From contig JAFRSH010000004.1 in assembly GCA_017427685.1 (NCBI GenBank), positions 1-64,000 of the forward strand: a DNA stretch of 64,000 bases, given 5' to 3'. A program made the translations under genes and the position numbers. Below, piece after piece: positions 11,519 to 22,262 of the stretch. The notes beneath the pieces are model-generated. The model had not been told where the DNA came from and did not search any database. It worked only from the letters and a program-made list of their open reading frames with translations. The stretch comes from Lachnospiraceae bacterium. Lineage in GTDB: Bacteria > Bacillota > Clostridia > Lachnospirales > Lachnospiraceae. Each line of letters begins with the position of its first letter. Position 1 is the first letter of the stretch.

Positions 11519-11555
11519 ATGTTCTCAATTAAATGCGATCCCGCATGTTAGCTCA

Positions 11556-11786
11556 TTAAACGATGTAAGGCTTAAGAGCAGCGAGGATGTCGTCGATGTT
11601 ATCGGATGCATGAATGTTGAGGTCGATCGGCTTTGAAAGATCAAGGCTGAAGATACCCATGATTGATTTAGCGTCGATAACATATCTGCCTGAAACCAGG
11701 TCGAAATCCGAATCAAATTTTGTAACGGCATTAACGAATGACTTTACCGCATCGATTGAGTTGAGATTAATCTTTACTGTCTTCAT
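11556..11786 (-). CDS. HPr-like protein lacking the phospho-histidine
   Basis: This 76-residue protein has the HPr fold and strong similarity around the regulatory serine (AKSIMGIFSLDL, Ser41, equivalent to HPr Ser46). At the position of the catalytic His15 (GxHARP in true HPr) it has Asp (NSIDAVKSF, Asp12), so it cannot carry phosphate for sugar PTS transport in the usual way. The likely role is regulatory, comparable in principle to Bacillus Crh, through Ser phosphorylation and CcpA-type interactions; this is inference. The ATG at 11786 is chosen over an upstream GTG because GGAG sits nine bases before it. Confidence 0.85.
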   Translation of the reverse strand: MKTVKINLNSIDAVKSFVNAVTKFDSDFDLVSGRYVIDAKSIMGIFSLDLSKPIDLNIHASDNIDDILAALKPYIV

Positions 11787-11830
11787 AAAAATCACACTCC
11801 TTTACATCAAATATTAGTGTTTACGAGTAC

Positions 11831-11858
11831 AGTATAAGGTTTAATGTTTTTTTGTCAA
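11831..11858 (-). promoter_or_regulatory. Promoter of the HPr-like gene
   Basis: On the - strand, TTGACA (11858-11853), a 16-base A-rich spacer and TATACT (11836-11831) form a near-consensus sigma-A promoter, about 45 bases before the start codon. Confidence 0.75.
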
Positions 11859-11954
11859 GAGCAAACAGTCCCGAAAACAGACTATTATGATGGCAAAATA
11901 TTGTCAAAATTGCACTATTAACTTTTGGATAAAACCGGAAATGCGAGGATAAAT

Positions 11955-13343
11955 ATGGATAACAGTCCCTCTGTGCTTCATGGAAAAAGAGCAGCGCTCG
12001 TGACGCTGGGTTGCAAGGTGAATGCCTACGAAACACAGGCGATCAGAAGAATGCTCGAGGAAAAAGGCGCGGTGATCGTGGGTGACGACGAACGCGCGGA
12101 TATATACGTTATCAATACCTGTTCCGTGACAGGGATCGCCGACAAGAAATCAAGGCAGTCCGTACACCGTGCGATGAAGCTTGACGACGAGGCACTCGTC
12201 ATCGTTACGGGTTGTTACGCACAGGCCGCCGGGAGCTCGGTGTTCGACGGTGATGACCGTGTGATCGTGATCGGCAGCAATTGTAAGGACGAGATCATAG
12301 AGCGCGCGGAGGCGTGGTTCGCGGACCGGGGCACTTCGGGAGAATGGGTTTCGGACCTCAGGAACGACAAAAAGTACATGGATCTCAGGATCGACGGCTT
12401 CAGCGACAAGACCAGGGCGTTCATCAAAGTTGAGGACGGGTGCAACCAGTTCTGTACATATTGCATCATCCCTTACGTGAGGGGAAGGGTGCGTTCGAGG
12501 AGCCTTGAGGACACTTTAGAGGAGGTCACGGCTCTTGCCGGGGCCGGCTACAAGGAAGTCGTGCTGACCGGTATCCATCTTTCCTCGTACGGACAGGAAG
12601 ACTACGAGAAGAGCAAGGGCTTTGAACACGGCCCGCTCCTTGAGCTCGTGAGAGCCGTGTCGCAGGTTCCCGGGATCGAAAGGATCAGGCTCGGAAGCCT
12701 TGAACCGAGGATCATTACCCGTGAGTTCGCCGAAGGACTCGCAGAGATCAAAGAGTTCTGCCCTCAGTTCCACCTCTCACTCCAGAACGGATGCAACAGT
12801 GTACTTAAGAGGATGAACAGGCACTACACGATCGAAGAGTATGCCGAGAGAGTAGGGATACTCCGCGATGTATTTGACAGGCCGGCGATAACGACTGACA
12901 TCATCGCCGGATTCCCCGGTGAGACCGACGAAGAATTTCAGACATCGATCGACAACCTTGAAGCGATCGGCTTCGCCAAGATGCACGTTTTCAGATATTC
13001 AAAAAGGAAGGGTACTCCCGCGGCGACCATGAAGAATCAGGTGCCCGCAGAGGTGAGTGCAGAACGCAGTGACAGGCTCATAGACCTCGACACGTTTATG
13101 CACACAAGGTATCTTCAGTTCTTCTTAGGAGAAGAGCAGGATGTGCTGGTGGAGCGGGTAATTGAGCGTGACGGAGAGTATTATGCGCGCGGACTCACAA
13201 CGCGTTATTCGGAGGTTGAGGCATATGCAGGCAAGTTCGCTCCTGCCCCGAATACCATCGTAAAAGTAGGGATAGACGAGGTCGCCGATTGCGTACTACA
13301 TGGGAAAATACTTGTAAAACCCTTTGATTCGCGGTATAATTAG
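11955..13343 (+). CDS. mtaB: tRNA t6A37 methylthiotransferase MtaB
   Basis: MtaB is a radical-SAM enzyme that turns t6A into ms2t6A at position 37 of tRNAs reading ANN codons. The N-terminal domain begins VTLGCKVNAYETQ (first Fe-S cysteines also at NTCSV and GCYAQ). The radical-SAM cluster motif CNQFCTYC is near residue 165, followed by VRGRVRSR. A TRAM domain closes the protein. The LGCKVNxYE signature separates MtaB from MiaB. The ATG at 11955, behind GAGGA, is preferred to a TTG 30 bases upstream. Confidence 0.95.
   Translation: MDNSPSVLHGKRAALVTLGCKVNAYETQAIRRMLEEKGAVIVGDDERADIYVINTCSVTGIADKKSRQSVHRAMKLDDEALVIVTGCYAQAAGSSVFDGDDRVIVIGSNCKDEIIERAEAWFADRGTSGEWVSDLRNDKKYMDLRIDGFSDKTRAFIKVEDGCNQFCTYCIIPYVRGRVRSRSLEDTLEEVTALAGAGYKEVVLTGIHLSSYGQEDYEKSKGFEHGPLLELVRAVSQVPGIERIRLGSLEPRIITREFAEGLAEIKEFCPQFHLSLQNGCNSVLKRMNRHYTIEEYAERVGILRDVFDRPAITTDIIAGFPGETDEEFQTSIDNLEAIGFAKMHVFRYSKRKGTPAATMKNQVPAEVSAERSDRLIDLDTFMHTRYLQFFLGEEQDVLVERVIERDGEYYARGLTTRYSEVEAYAGKFAPAPNTIVKVGIDEVADCVLHGKILVKPFDSRYN
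13312..13340 (+). promoter_or_regulatory. Promoter for ireB-ruvX inside the end of mtaB
   Basis: TTGTAA (13312-13317), 17 bases, then a perfect TATAAT (13335-13340). It lies within the last codons of mtaB and would start transcription about 35 bases before ireB. Confidence 0.7.
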
Positions 13344-13383
13344 ATGATATTGTATTGGCGTTTCGCCGGAAATGAGGAAAGTC

Positions 13384-13653
13384 ATGCAGAACGGAGTTAC
13401 TACAGATACCCAATATTTCAAGCCTGCCAAAGAACAGGACAAGGTTGTTAAGAGCACGATCGACAGCGTTTATATCGCACTTACGGAGAAGGGCTATAAT
13501 CCTGTCAGCCAGATCGTGGGCTATATCATGTCGGGCGATCCCACCTACATCACGAGCCATAACGGTGCGAGAAGCCAGATCATGCGTGTTGAGCGTGACG
13601 AGATCATCGAAGAACTCCTCAGGGAGTACATTAAGAACAATTTCGGTAACTGA
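13384..13653 (+). CDS. ireB: IreB family regulatory phosphoprotein (UPF0297)
   Basis: The family was named in Enterococcus, where IreB is a substrate of the PASTA-domain kinase IreK and affects cephalosporin resistance. The 89-residue protein shows the signature blocks TDTQYFKPAKEQD, LTEKGYNPVSQIVGYIMSGDPTYIT and HNGARSQIMRVERDEI. N-terminal Thr residues (VTTDT) correspond to the reported phosphorylation area. The ATG at 13384 is preferred because GAGGAAAG precedes it; an earlier in-frame ATG overlaps that sequence. It starts the conserved ireB-ruvX-DUF1292 group. Confidence 0.93.
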   Translation: MQNGVTTDTQYFKPAKEQDKVVKSTIDSVYIALTEKGYNPVSQIVGYIMSGDPTYITSHNGARSQIMRVERDEIIEELLREYIKNNFGN

Positions 13654-13706
13654 GAACTGTTTAAAGACATGTTTGAATCCGCCGATAGAGGTTCGGAGTC
13701 TTTTTT

Positions 13707-14138
13707 ATGAGAATTATGGGACTTGATTTTGGCGGCATGACTTGCGGTGTCGCTGTCAGTGACGAGCTTTTGATCACAGCGCAGCCCGTCACCACCATCA
13801 GACGCAAGCATGAGAACAAGCTTCGCCAGACCTTCGCAGCCATCGAGGAGCTGTGCATGCAGTACGAGGTCGAGAAGATTGTGGTCGGTCTTCCCAAGAA
13901 GCTTGACGATACCGACAGTGAAAGGACTGTAGCCTGCCGTGAGTTCGCCGAAAACGTGAGTCGGCGCACGGGCAAGGAAACGATACTCTGGGACGAGCGT
14001 CTCACGACGGTTCAGGCGAGCCGTATTCTCGATGAGGCGGGTCTCTCGTATGAGGAAAAGGGTAAGGTTGTCGACAAGATCGCCGCTGCTATCATACTGC
14101 AGAGCTATCTTGACACACAGGCCCTTTTACGTGGTTGA
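13707..14138 (+). CDS. ruvX: Putative pre-16S rRNA nuclease / Holliday junction resolvase-like RuvX (YqgF)
   Basis: YqgF/RuvX proteins have an RNase H-like fold and are credited with maturation of the 16S rRNA 5' end. In 143 residues the motifs are present: MGLDFGGMTCGVAVSD (first catalytic Asp), IVVGLPKK, LWDERLTTVQA (Glu) and the final VVDKIAAAIILQ (Asp). GGAG precedes the ATG by eight bases. A short hairpin (14160-14179) follows the gene. Confidence 0.94.
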   Translation: MRIMGLDFGGMTCGVAVSDELLITAQPVTTIRRKHENKLRQTFAAIEELCMQYEVEKIVVGLPKKLDDTDSERTVACREFAENVSRRTGKETILWDERLTTVQASRILDEAGLSYEEKGKVVDKIAAAIILQSYLDTQALLRG

Positions 14139-14159
14139 TATTGACACAGAAACGGAAGA

Positions 14160-14179
14160 GAGTAGGAGGCATCCTGCTC
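14160..14179 (+). terminator. Weak terminator-like hairpin after ruvX
   Basis: GAGTAGGA-GGCA-TCCTGCTC makes an 8-pair stem followed by ATTTTA. The T-run is short, so partial termination or mRNA stabilisation before the DUF1292 gene is as likely as full termination. Confidence 0.4.
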
Positions 14180-14278
14180 ATTTTAGCATGTAATATGCAA
14201 GACAAAAGAGGGGTACCTGCCTGCGCATCAGTATGAGCGTGGGAGTGCGGGTGAACCGATAACCAATGAGGAGTCAAA

Positions 14279-14560
14279 ATGGACAATACTATCATGTTTA
14301 CAACAGATGACGGTGAGAACGTAGAGTTCACCGTTATCGAAGAAGCACGTCTTTCGGGAGAGACTTATCTCCTTGTCACAGCAGATGAGAAGGACGAGGA
14401 CGAAGTGGCTTACGTTCTCAGAGAAGTCAAATCCGAAGACAAAACAGAAGCATCCTACGAAATGGTTGAGGATGACGACGAGCTCGCAGCCGTTACCGGA
14501 CTCTTTAACGAGGTCCTTGACGGCGAGATGGATATCGTCGTTGATAAGTTAGAGGAGTAA
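14279..14560 (+). CDS. DUF1292 domain protein (YrzB-like)
   Basis: A 93-residue acidic protein of the DUF1292 family, common after ruvX in Firmicutes; its function is unknown. The core is IMFTTDDGENVEFTVIEE, then a beta-rich stretch (TYLLVTADEKDEDEVAYVLREV) and a C-terminal helix (ELAAVTGLFNEVLDGE). AATGAGGAG precedes the ATG. It is three bases from the RNase J start, so the two are probably co-translated. Confidence 0.9.
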   Translation: MDNTIMFTTDDGENVEFTVIEEARLSGETYLLVTADEKDEDEVAYVLREVKSEDKTEASYEMVEDDDELAAVTGLFNEVLDGEMDIVVDKLEE

Positions 14561-14563
14561 GAA

Positions 14564-16222
14564 TTGGAAGAAAAGAATAAAGTCAAAGTCATCCCGCTCG
14601 GCGGACTTGAGCAGATCGGGATGAACATTACGGCCATCGAGTACGAGGATACGATCGTGGTCGTTGATTGCGGAATAGCATTCCCTGAGGATGACATGCT
14701 CGGTATCGACCTGGTCGTACCCGACGTCACATACCTCACGGACAATATCGAAAAGGTTAAGGGCTTTGTGATCACGCACGGCCATGAGGATCATATAGGG
14801 GCGCTTCCCTACATCCTCCCCAAGCTGCCTGTGCCCGTTTATGCCACAAGGCTCACTATCGGCCTCATAGAGAACAAGTTCAAGGAATTCGAGATGCCCA
14901 AGAAGGTCAAGCTCAAGACCGTTGTTTACGGGCAGAGCGTTGTTCTCGGTAAGATCAGGGTCGAATTCATCAGGACAAATCACAGCATAGCCGATGCTGC
15001 GGCTCTTGCGATACATACACCTGCGGGCGTGATCGTTCACACCGGAGACTTCAAGATCGATTACACACCGGTATACGGTGACACCATCGACCTCGCGAGA
15101 TTCGCCGAACTCGGCAAGAAAGGTGTGCTCGCACTCATCTGCGATTCGACGAACGTTTTAAGGACAGGCTTCACGATGTCCGAGAAGACAGTAGGCAAGA
15201 CCTTTGACAGCGTCTTCGCCGAGCATTCTTCACGCAGGATCATCGTTGCGACATTCTCGTCCAATGTCGACAGAGTCTAGCAGATCATCAACAGTGCCGA
15301 GAAGTTCGGCAGGAAGGTCGTTATCGAAGGACGGAGCATGGTCAGCGTTATAAAGACGGCTTCGGAGCTCGGTTACCTCAAGTACAACGAGGACACGATC
15401 ATCCCGATCGAGAACATCAAGAGCTACCCCGAGGAGAAGACGGTCATCATCACCACGGGCAGTCAGGGCGAGTCGATGGCGGCTCTCTCGAGGATCGCAG
15501 GCAACATCCACAAGAAGATCACCCTGCAGCCCGGCGATGTCGTTATCTTCAGCTCGTCGCCGATCCCCGGCAACGAGAAGAGCATCTCTAAGGTCATCAA
15601 CGAGCTCTCCATGAAGGGAGCCAAGGTTATATATCAGGACGCACACGTTTCGGGCCATGCGTGCCAGGAGGAGATCAAGCTTCTCTACACACTCACGAGA
15701 CCCCGCTACACGATCCCGGTTCACGGTGAGTACAGACACCTGCAGGCTCACAGCGAGCTCTGCCAGACGCTCGGCATCCCCAAGGAGAACATCTTTATCC
15801 TCCGCTCGGGAGACTGCCTCGAGATGAACAGCGAGAGCGCGTCTGTTACAGGCAGTGTTCCCGCCGGAAGCCTCTATGTCGACGGACTCGGAGTCGGAGA
15901 TGTCGGCAATGTCGTTCTTCGCGACAGACACATGCTTTCGGAGAACGGACTGATCGTTGTTGCGATGTCGATCGAAAGCGAGACCGGACTTGTGGTTTCG
16001 GGCCCCGACATCATCACCCGCGGATTCGTTTATGTGCGTGAGTCCGAGGAACTGCTCGCGGAGCTTACCGAGGTCTGCAACAACACGCTTGATTACTGTA
16101 TCGAGAACCAGCTTGCCGATTGGGGCAAGATCAAGAACAGATTTAAGGATGATCTGAGCGATTATCTGTGGAAGAAGATGAGACGCAGTCCCATGATCCT
16201 GCCGATCATCATGGAGGTTTGA
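14564..16222 (+). pseudogene. rnj: Ribonuclease J, split by an in-frame amber stop
   Basis: RNase J is a metallo-beta-lactamase/beta-CASP ribonuclease with 5'-3' exo- and endonuclease activity in mRNA decay. Reading from TTG at 14564 (GAGGAG before it) gives 238 residues with the metal site THGHEDHIGALP and the later HTGDFKID and CDSTNV motifs. The frame then meets TAG at 15278-15280, within the conserved ATFSSNVDRV-x-QII segment where relatives have Gln; CAG to TAG is a single change. Beyond it the same frame continues without a gap, through GRSM, TTGSQGE and PVHGEYRH, to 16222. The total of about 552 codons is full length. A second start at 15338 has only a poor ribosome-binding site. Other genes here end in TAG, so amber is not reassigned. 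It could be a true loss, a suppressed stop or a sequence error. Confidence 0.9.
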
Positions 16223-16223
16223 T

Positions 16224-16661
16224 TTGAAAAAGAGTAAAAGTTCCTTTGTCATGAAACTGCTCACGCGTCTTTCGCTGACGATACTGATCGTCGGCATTAA
16301 CGTGATCTTCTACGTGTTTGTCTTCAACAAGATCACGGAGCTCGCGGAGAAGAGCTACGACGTCACCTACAGAGTGTTCGGTGATGAGCCGATGGACGAG
16401 TTCGGCGGACGTGACGTGAGGGTTACGATCCTCAAGGGCGAGTCAACCATGAACATTGCCAGCAAGCTCGAGGATGCCAAGCTCATCCCCGACAAGTACT
16501 CGTTCTACCTGAAGCTCAAGCTCAAGGAGTACGAGATCATGCCCGGAACTTTCGTGCTCAACACCTCCATGTCCTACGACGACATACTCAGTGTTATCTC
16601 CGAATACTCTCAATCTGTTGATGAGGAGAAGAGCGTGGAAGAGGTTGAGTCTCAGATTTAA
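16224..16661 (+). CDS. MltG/YceG-like membrane protein, truncated
   Basis: A 145-residue protein with one N-terminal membrane helix (about residues 12-34) followed by the LysM-like subdomain of MltG (VTILKGESTMNIASKLEDAK, then MPGTFVLNTSMSYDDILSVI). Full MltG, the endolytic transglycosylase that ends glycan chains, is about 330-380 residues; the catalytic domain with its Glu is missing, so this cannot cut peptidoglycan by itself. The gene occupies exactly the mltG (yrrL) position of the Firmicutes gene order. The start is TTG with GGAGG six bases before; no frameshifted catalytic domain follows. Confidence 0.8.
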   Translation: MKKSKSSFVMKLLTRLSLTILIVGINVIFYVFVFNKITELAEKSYDVTYRVFGDEPMDEFGGRDVRVTILKGESTMNIASKLEDAKLIPDKYSFYLKLKLKEYEIMPGTFVLNTSMSYDDILSVISEYSQSVDEEKSVEEVESQI

Positions 16662-16672
16662 GGGGATTATCA

Positions 16673-17299
16673 ATGATCGTTAACGAATTGGTCACGGGAT
16701 ATCTTGCATCCCTTGCACATGACATCCCTCCCGAACTTGAGAAACTCAGGGTTTGGGCACGTGAGGAGCATGTTCCGATCATCAGGGACGACATGCTCGA
16801 ATTCATAAGATTTTTATTGTTAAAAGAGAAGCCGAAAACCATCCTTGAAATCGGGACGGCTGTCGGCTTCTCGGCTTTGTTTATGCATTCCGTACTTCCG
16901 GAGGCACAGATCACCACTGTCGAGAAGGTTGAGATGAGGCTCAGGGAGGCCCGTAAGAACCTCGCCGGAAGCGGGATAGAGCTCCTTGAGGGAGATGCGC
17001 TCGAGGTGCTCGGGAAACTTGACGGAACCTATGATCTGATCTTCCTCGATGCGGCTAAGGGACAGTACGGTAATTTCCTTCCGGACTGCAAGAGACTGCT
17101 CGCACCCGGAGGACTGATGCTCACGGACAATGTCCTCCTCGAGGGTTCGATCGCGAAGTCGCGATTCGGAGTCGAGAGACGCGACAGGACGATCCACGAG
17201 AGGATGAGAGAGTTCCTTCATGAACTTACACACACGGACGGGTACGTGACCGTCATCGTTCCGGTAGGGGACGGAGCGGCACTTACCTACAAACAATGA
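16673..17299 (+). CDS. trmR: tRNA 5-hydroxyuridine methyltransferase TrmR (YrrM family)
   Basis: This class I O-methyltransferase (208 residues) matches the YrrM/TrmR family, which methylates 5-hydroxyuridine at tRNA position 34 to give mo5U. The SAM site is TILEIGTAVGFSALFM (about residues 56-71); metal/substrate residues follow in YDLIFLDAAKGQY and LTDNVLLEGSI. It lies 20 bases before the U32-family gene proposed to make the 5-hydroxyuridine, so both steps of the pathway are adjacent, as in Bacillus. A general catechol-type O-methyltransferase is the alternative. Confidence 0.85.
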   Translation: MIVNELVTGYLASLAHDIPPELEKLRVWAREEHVPIIRDDMLEFIRFLLLKEKPKTILEIGTAVGFSALFMHSVLPEAQITTVEKVEMRLREARKNLAGSGIELLEGDALEVLGKLDGTYDLIFLDAAKGQYGNFLPDCKRLLAPGGLMLTDNVLLEGSIAKSRFGVERRDRTIHERMREFLHELTHTDGYVTVIVPVGDGAALTYKQ

Positions 17300-17318
17300 T
17301 CAGGAGAGCGATGCAGAG

Positions 17319-18557
17319 ATGAAAGAACAGTTAAAACCCGAGCTTCTTATGCCCGCCGGCAGTCTGCCTGTTCTCAGGACTGCCGTTGATTTCGGAGCCG
17401 ACGCCGTTTATATCGGCGGGGATATCTTCAGCCTCCGCGCAAAGGCGGTCAATTTCTCGCGTGAAGACATGATCGCAGGCATCGCTTATGCCCACGAGCG
17501 GGGCAGGAAGGTCTACGTGACGGTCAATATCACCGCTCACAACGGTGACCTCGAAGAGATGAAGAAGTACCTTGCCGAGCTTGAAGAGATCGGACCCGAC
17601 GGACTCATCATCTCCGATCCCGGAGTCTTCTCCCTCGCACGTGAGTTCGCTCCTTTGCTTGAACGTCACATCAGCACACAAGCCAACAACACGAACTACC
17701 TCACATACCGCTTCTGGTACGAGCAGGGTGCGACGAGGGTCGTTTCCGCAAGAGAGCTTTCGCTTGAGGAGATCAAAGAGCTCAGGAACAACATCCCCGA
17801 AGACATGGAGATCGAGAGCTTCGTTCACGGGGCGATGTGCATCTCTTACTCCGGCAGATGCCTGCTGAGCAACTACCTCACGGGCAGGGACGCCAATCTC
17901 GGCGAGTGCACGCATCCCTGCAGATGGAAGTATCATCTCGTTGAAGAGACCAGACCCGGAGAATACATGCCGGTCGAAGAGAACGACCGCGGCACGTTCA
18001 TCTTCAACTCCAAGGATCTCTGCATGGTCGACCATATCGACGACCTCGTGAGCGCCGGGATCTCCTCCTATAAGTGTGAGGGCAGGATGAAGAGTGCGCT
18101 TTACGTCGCTACGGTGACGAGAGCCTACAGGAACGCCATAGACGATTACTTTAAGGATCCCGCTCTCTACGAGAGCAACAAAGCGACCTACCTCGCGGAA
18201 GTGGCCAAGTGCACCAACAGAAGGTTCTACACGGGCTTCTACTACGGCAAGCCTCCCGCACAGGCGATGGTCTACGGGGACAGTACCTACGTTAAGGAAT
18301 ACGTTTATTACGGAACTATAGAAAGAAACGGCGAAACAGACCACATAGGCGTTATCACCCAAAAGAACAAGTTCTGCGTGGGCGACACGCTCGAGGTGCT
18401 TGAACCCGGCCCTGTAAAGGAAAGGTTCGTGAAGGTGCTCTCGATCACAGCGCAGGACGGTACTTCGCAGGAGAGCTGTCCGCATGCCGGGCAGATCATC
18501 ACAGTTGCTTTTGACGGACCGGTTCCGGTCGGATGTCTCCTCAGGGGAAAGGCGTGA
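17319..18557 (+). CDS. trhP: Peptidase U32 family protein, probable tRNA hydroxylation protein TrhP
   Basis: U32 proteins were once called collagenases; TrhP members are needed for prephenate-dependent 5-hydroxylation of uridine-34 in tRNA. The 412 residues contain ELLMPAGSLPVLRTAVDFGADAVY at the start (a TIM-barrel-like first repeat), the U32 signature EsFVHGAMCISYSGRCLLSNY and the Cys-bearing GECTHPCRWKY, consistent with an Fe-S cluster. One copy is present, whereas Bacillus has two (yrrN, yrrO). It is followed after three bases by the SNF2 helicase. Confidence 0.87.
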   Translation: MKEQLKPELLMPAGSLPVLRTAVDFGADAVYIGGDIFSLRAKAVNFSREDMIAGIAYAHERGRKVYVTVNITAHNGDLEEMKKYLAELEEIGPDGLIISDPGVFSLAREFAPLLERHISTQANNTNYLTYRFWYEQGATRVVSARELSLEEIKELRNNIPEDMEIESFVHGAMCISYSGRCLLSNYLTGRDANLGECTHPCRWKYHLVEETRPGEYMPVEENDRGTFIFNSKDLCMVDHIDDLVSAGISSYKCEGRMKSALYVATVTRAYRNAIDDYFKDPALYESNKATYLAEVAKCTNRRFYTGFYYGKPPAQAMVYGDSTYVKEYVYYGTIERNGETDHIGVITQKNKFCVGDTLEVLEPGPVKERFVKVLSITAQDGTSQESCPHAGQIITVAFDGPVPVGCLLRGKA

Positions 18558-18560
18558 AAC

Positions 18561-21776
<3,216 letters not shown>

Positions 21777-21790
21777 TCGTGATAAAAGGA

Positions 21791-22093
21791 TTATTTTAAC
21801 TGAGGTGCGGGGGGAATACGACCGAATACCATGTCGTAACCGTCGTTACCGTAGTTAAGCGATCTGTTGACGCGACTGATCGTAGCGGTGGAAGCGCCGG
21901 TCTTCTCGGCGATGTCGAGGTAGGTCTTGCCTGCTCTGAGCATGGCAGCGACTTCGAAACGCTGGGCGAGGGACAGAAGCTCGTTGATGGTGCAGATATC
22001 TTCGAAGAAGGTATAGCACTCGGTCTCGTCCTTGAGGCTCAGTACCGCTTTAAAAAGATAATCGACTGCTTCGGTGTGTATCTTGGGATTCAT
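21791..22093 (-). CDS. YerC/YecD family TrpR-like DNA-binding protein
   Basis: A 100-residue member of the TrpR-superfamily YerC/YecD group. The helix-turn-helix is visible as SLAQRFEVAAMLRAGKTYLDIAEKTGASTATISRVNRSL. The target genes of this family are not settled, and despite the fold there is no evidence of tryptophan binding, so a link to the trp operon at 54 kb should not be assumed. The ATG at 22093 has AGGAGT before it; a longer reading to 22213 adds 40 residues unlike the family. A GGTC-CAAAA-GACC inverted repeat (22121-22133) lies in its leader and could be an operator or hairpin. Confidence 0.9.
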   Translation of the reverse strand: MNPKIHTEAVDYLFKAVLSLKDETECYTFFEDICTINELLSLAQRFEVAAMLRAGKTYLDIAEKTGASTATISRVNRSLNYGNDGYDMVFGRIPPAPQLK

Positions 22094-22262
22094 GTGATCA
22101 CTCCTTTGTGAAATATGTATGGTCCAAAAGACCGATGCGTTCGTACGTTTATAATGTAATATTTTAACACTTTGCAGAGATAAAGTAAAGAAGCAAATTT
22201 TATGTAAGCTCAAAGTCGGGTGATACGCGTGAACAGGCTTCTTTAGAGAGGAAAACGAGATA

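Noticed and set aside
14564..16222. Amber codon reassigned (e.g. pyrrolysine or glutamine)
   Set aside because: grpE, mtaB, the DegV kinase, the DUF362 gene and the HAD gene all end in TAG at sensible places.
15338..16222. Second half of RNase J as an independent gene
   Set aside because: It starts in the middle of the beta-CASP domain, the frame is continuous with the first half, and its ribosome-binding site is poor.
21791..22093. YerC-type protein as the tryptophan repressor of the trp operon
   Set aside because: The family is not known to bind tryptophan, the gene is 32 kb away, and the trp operon has a T-box.
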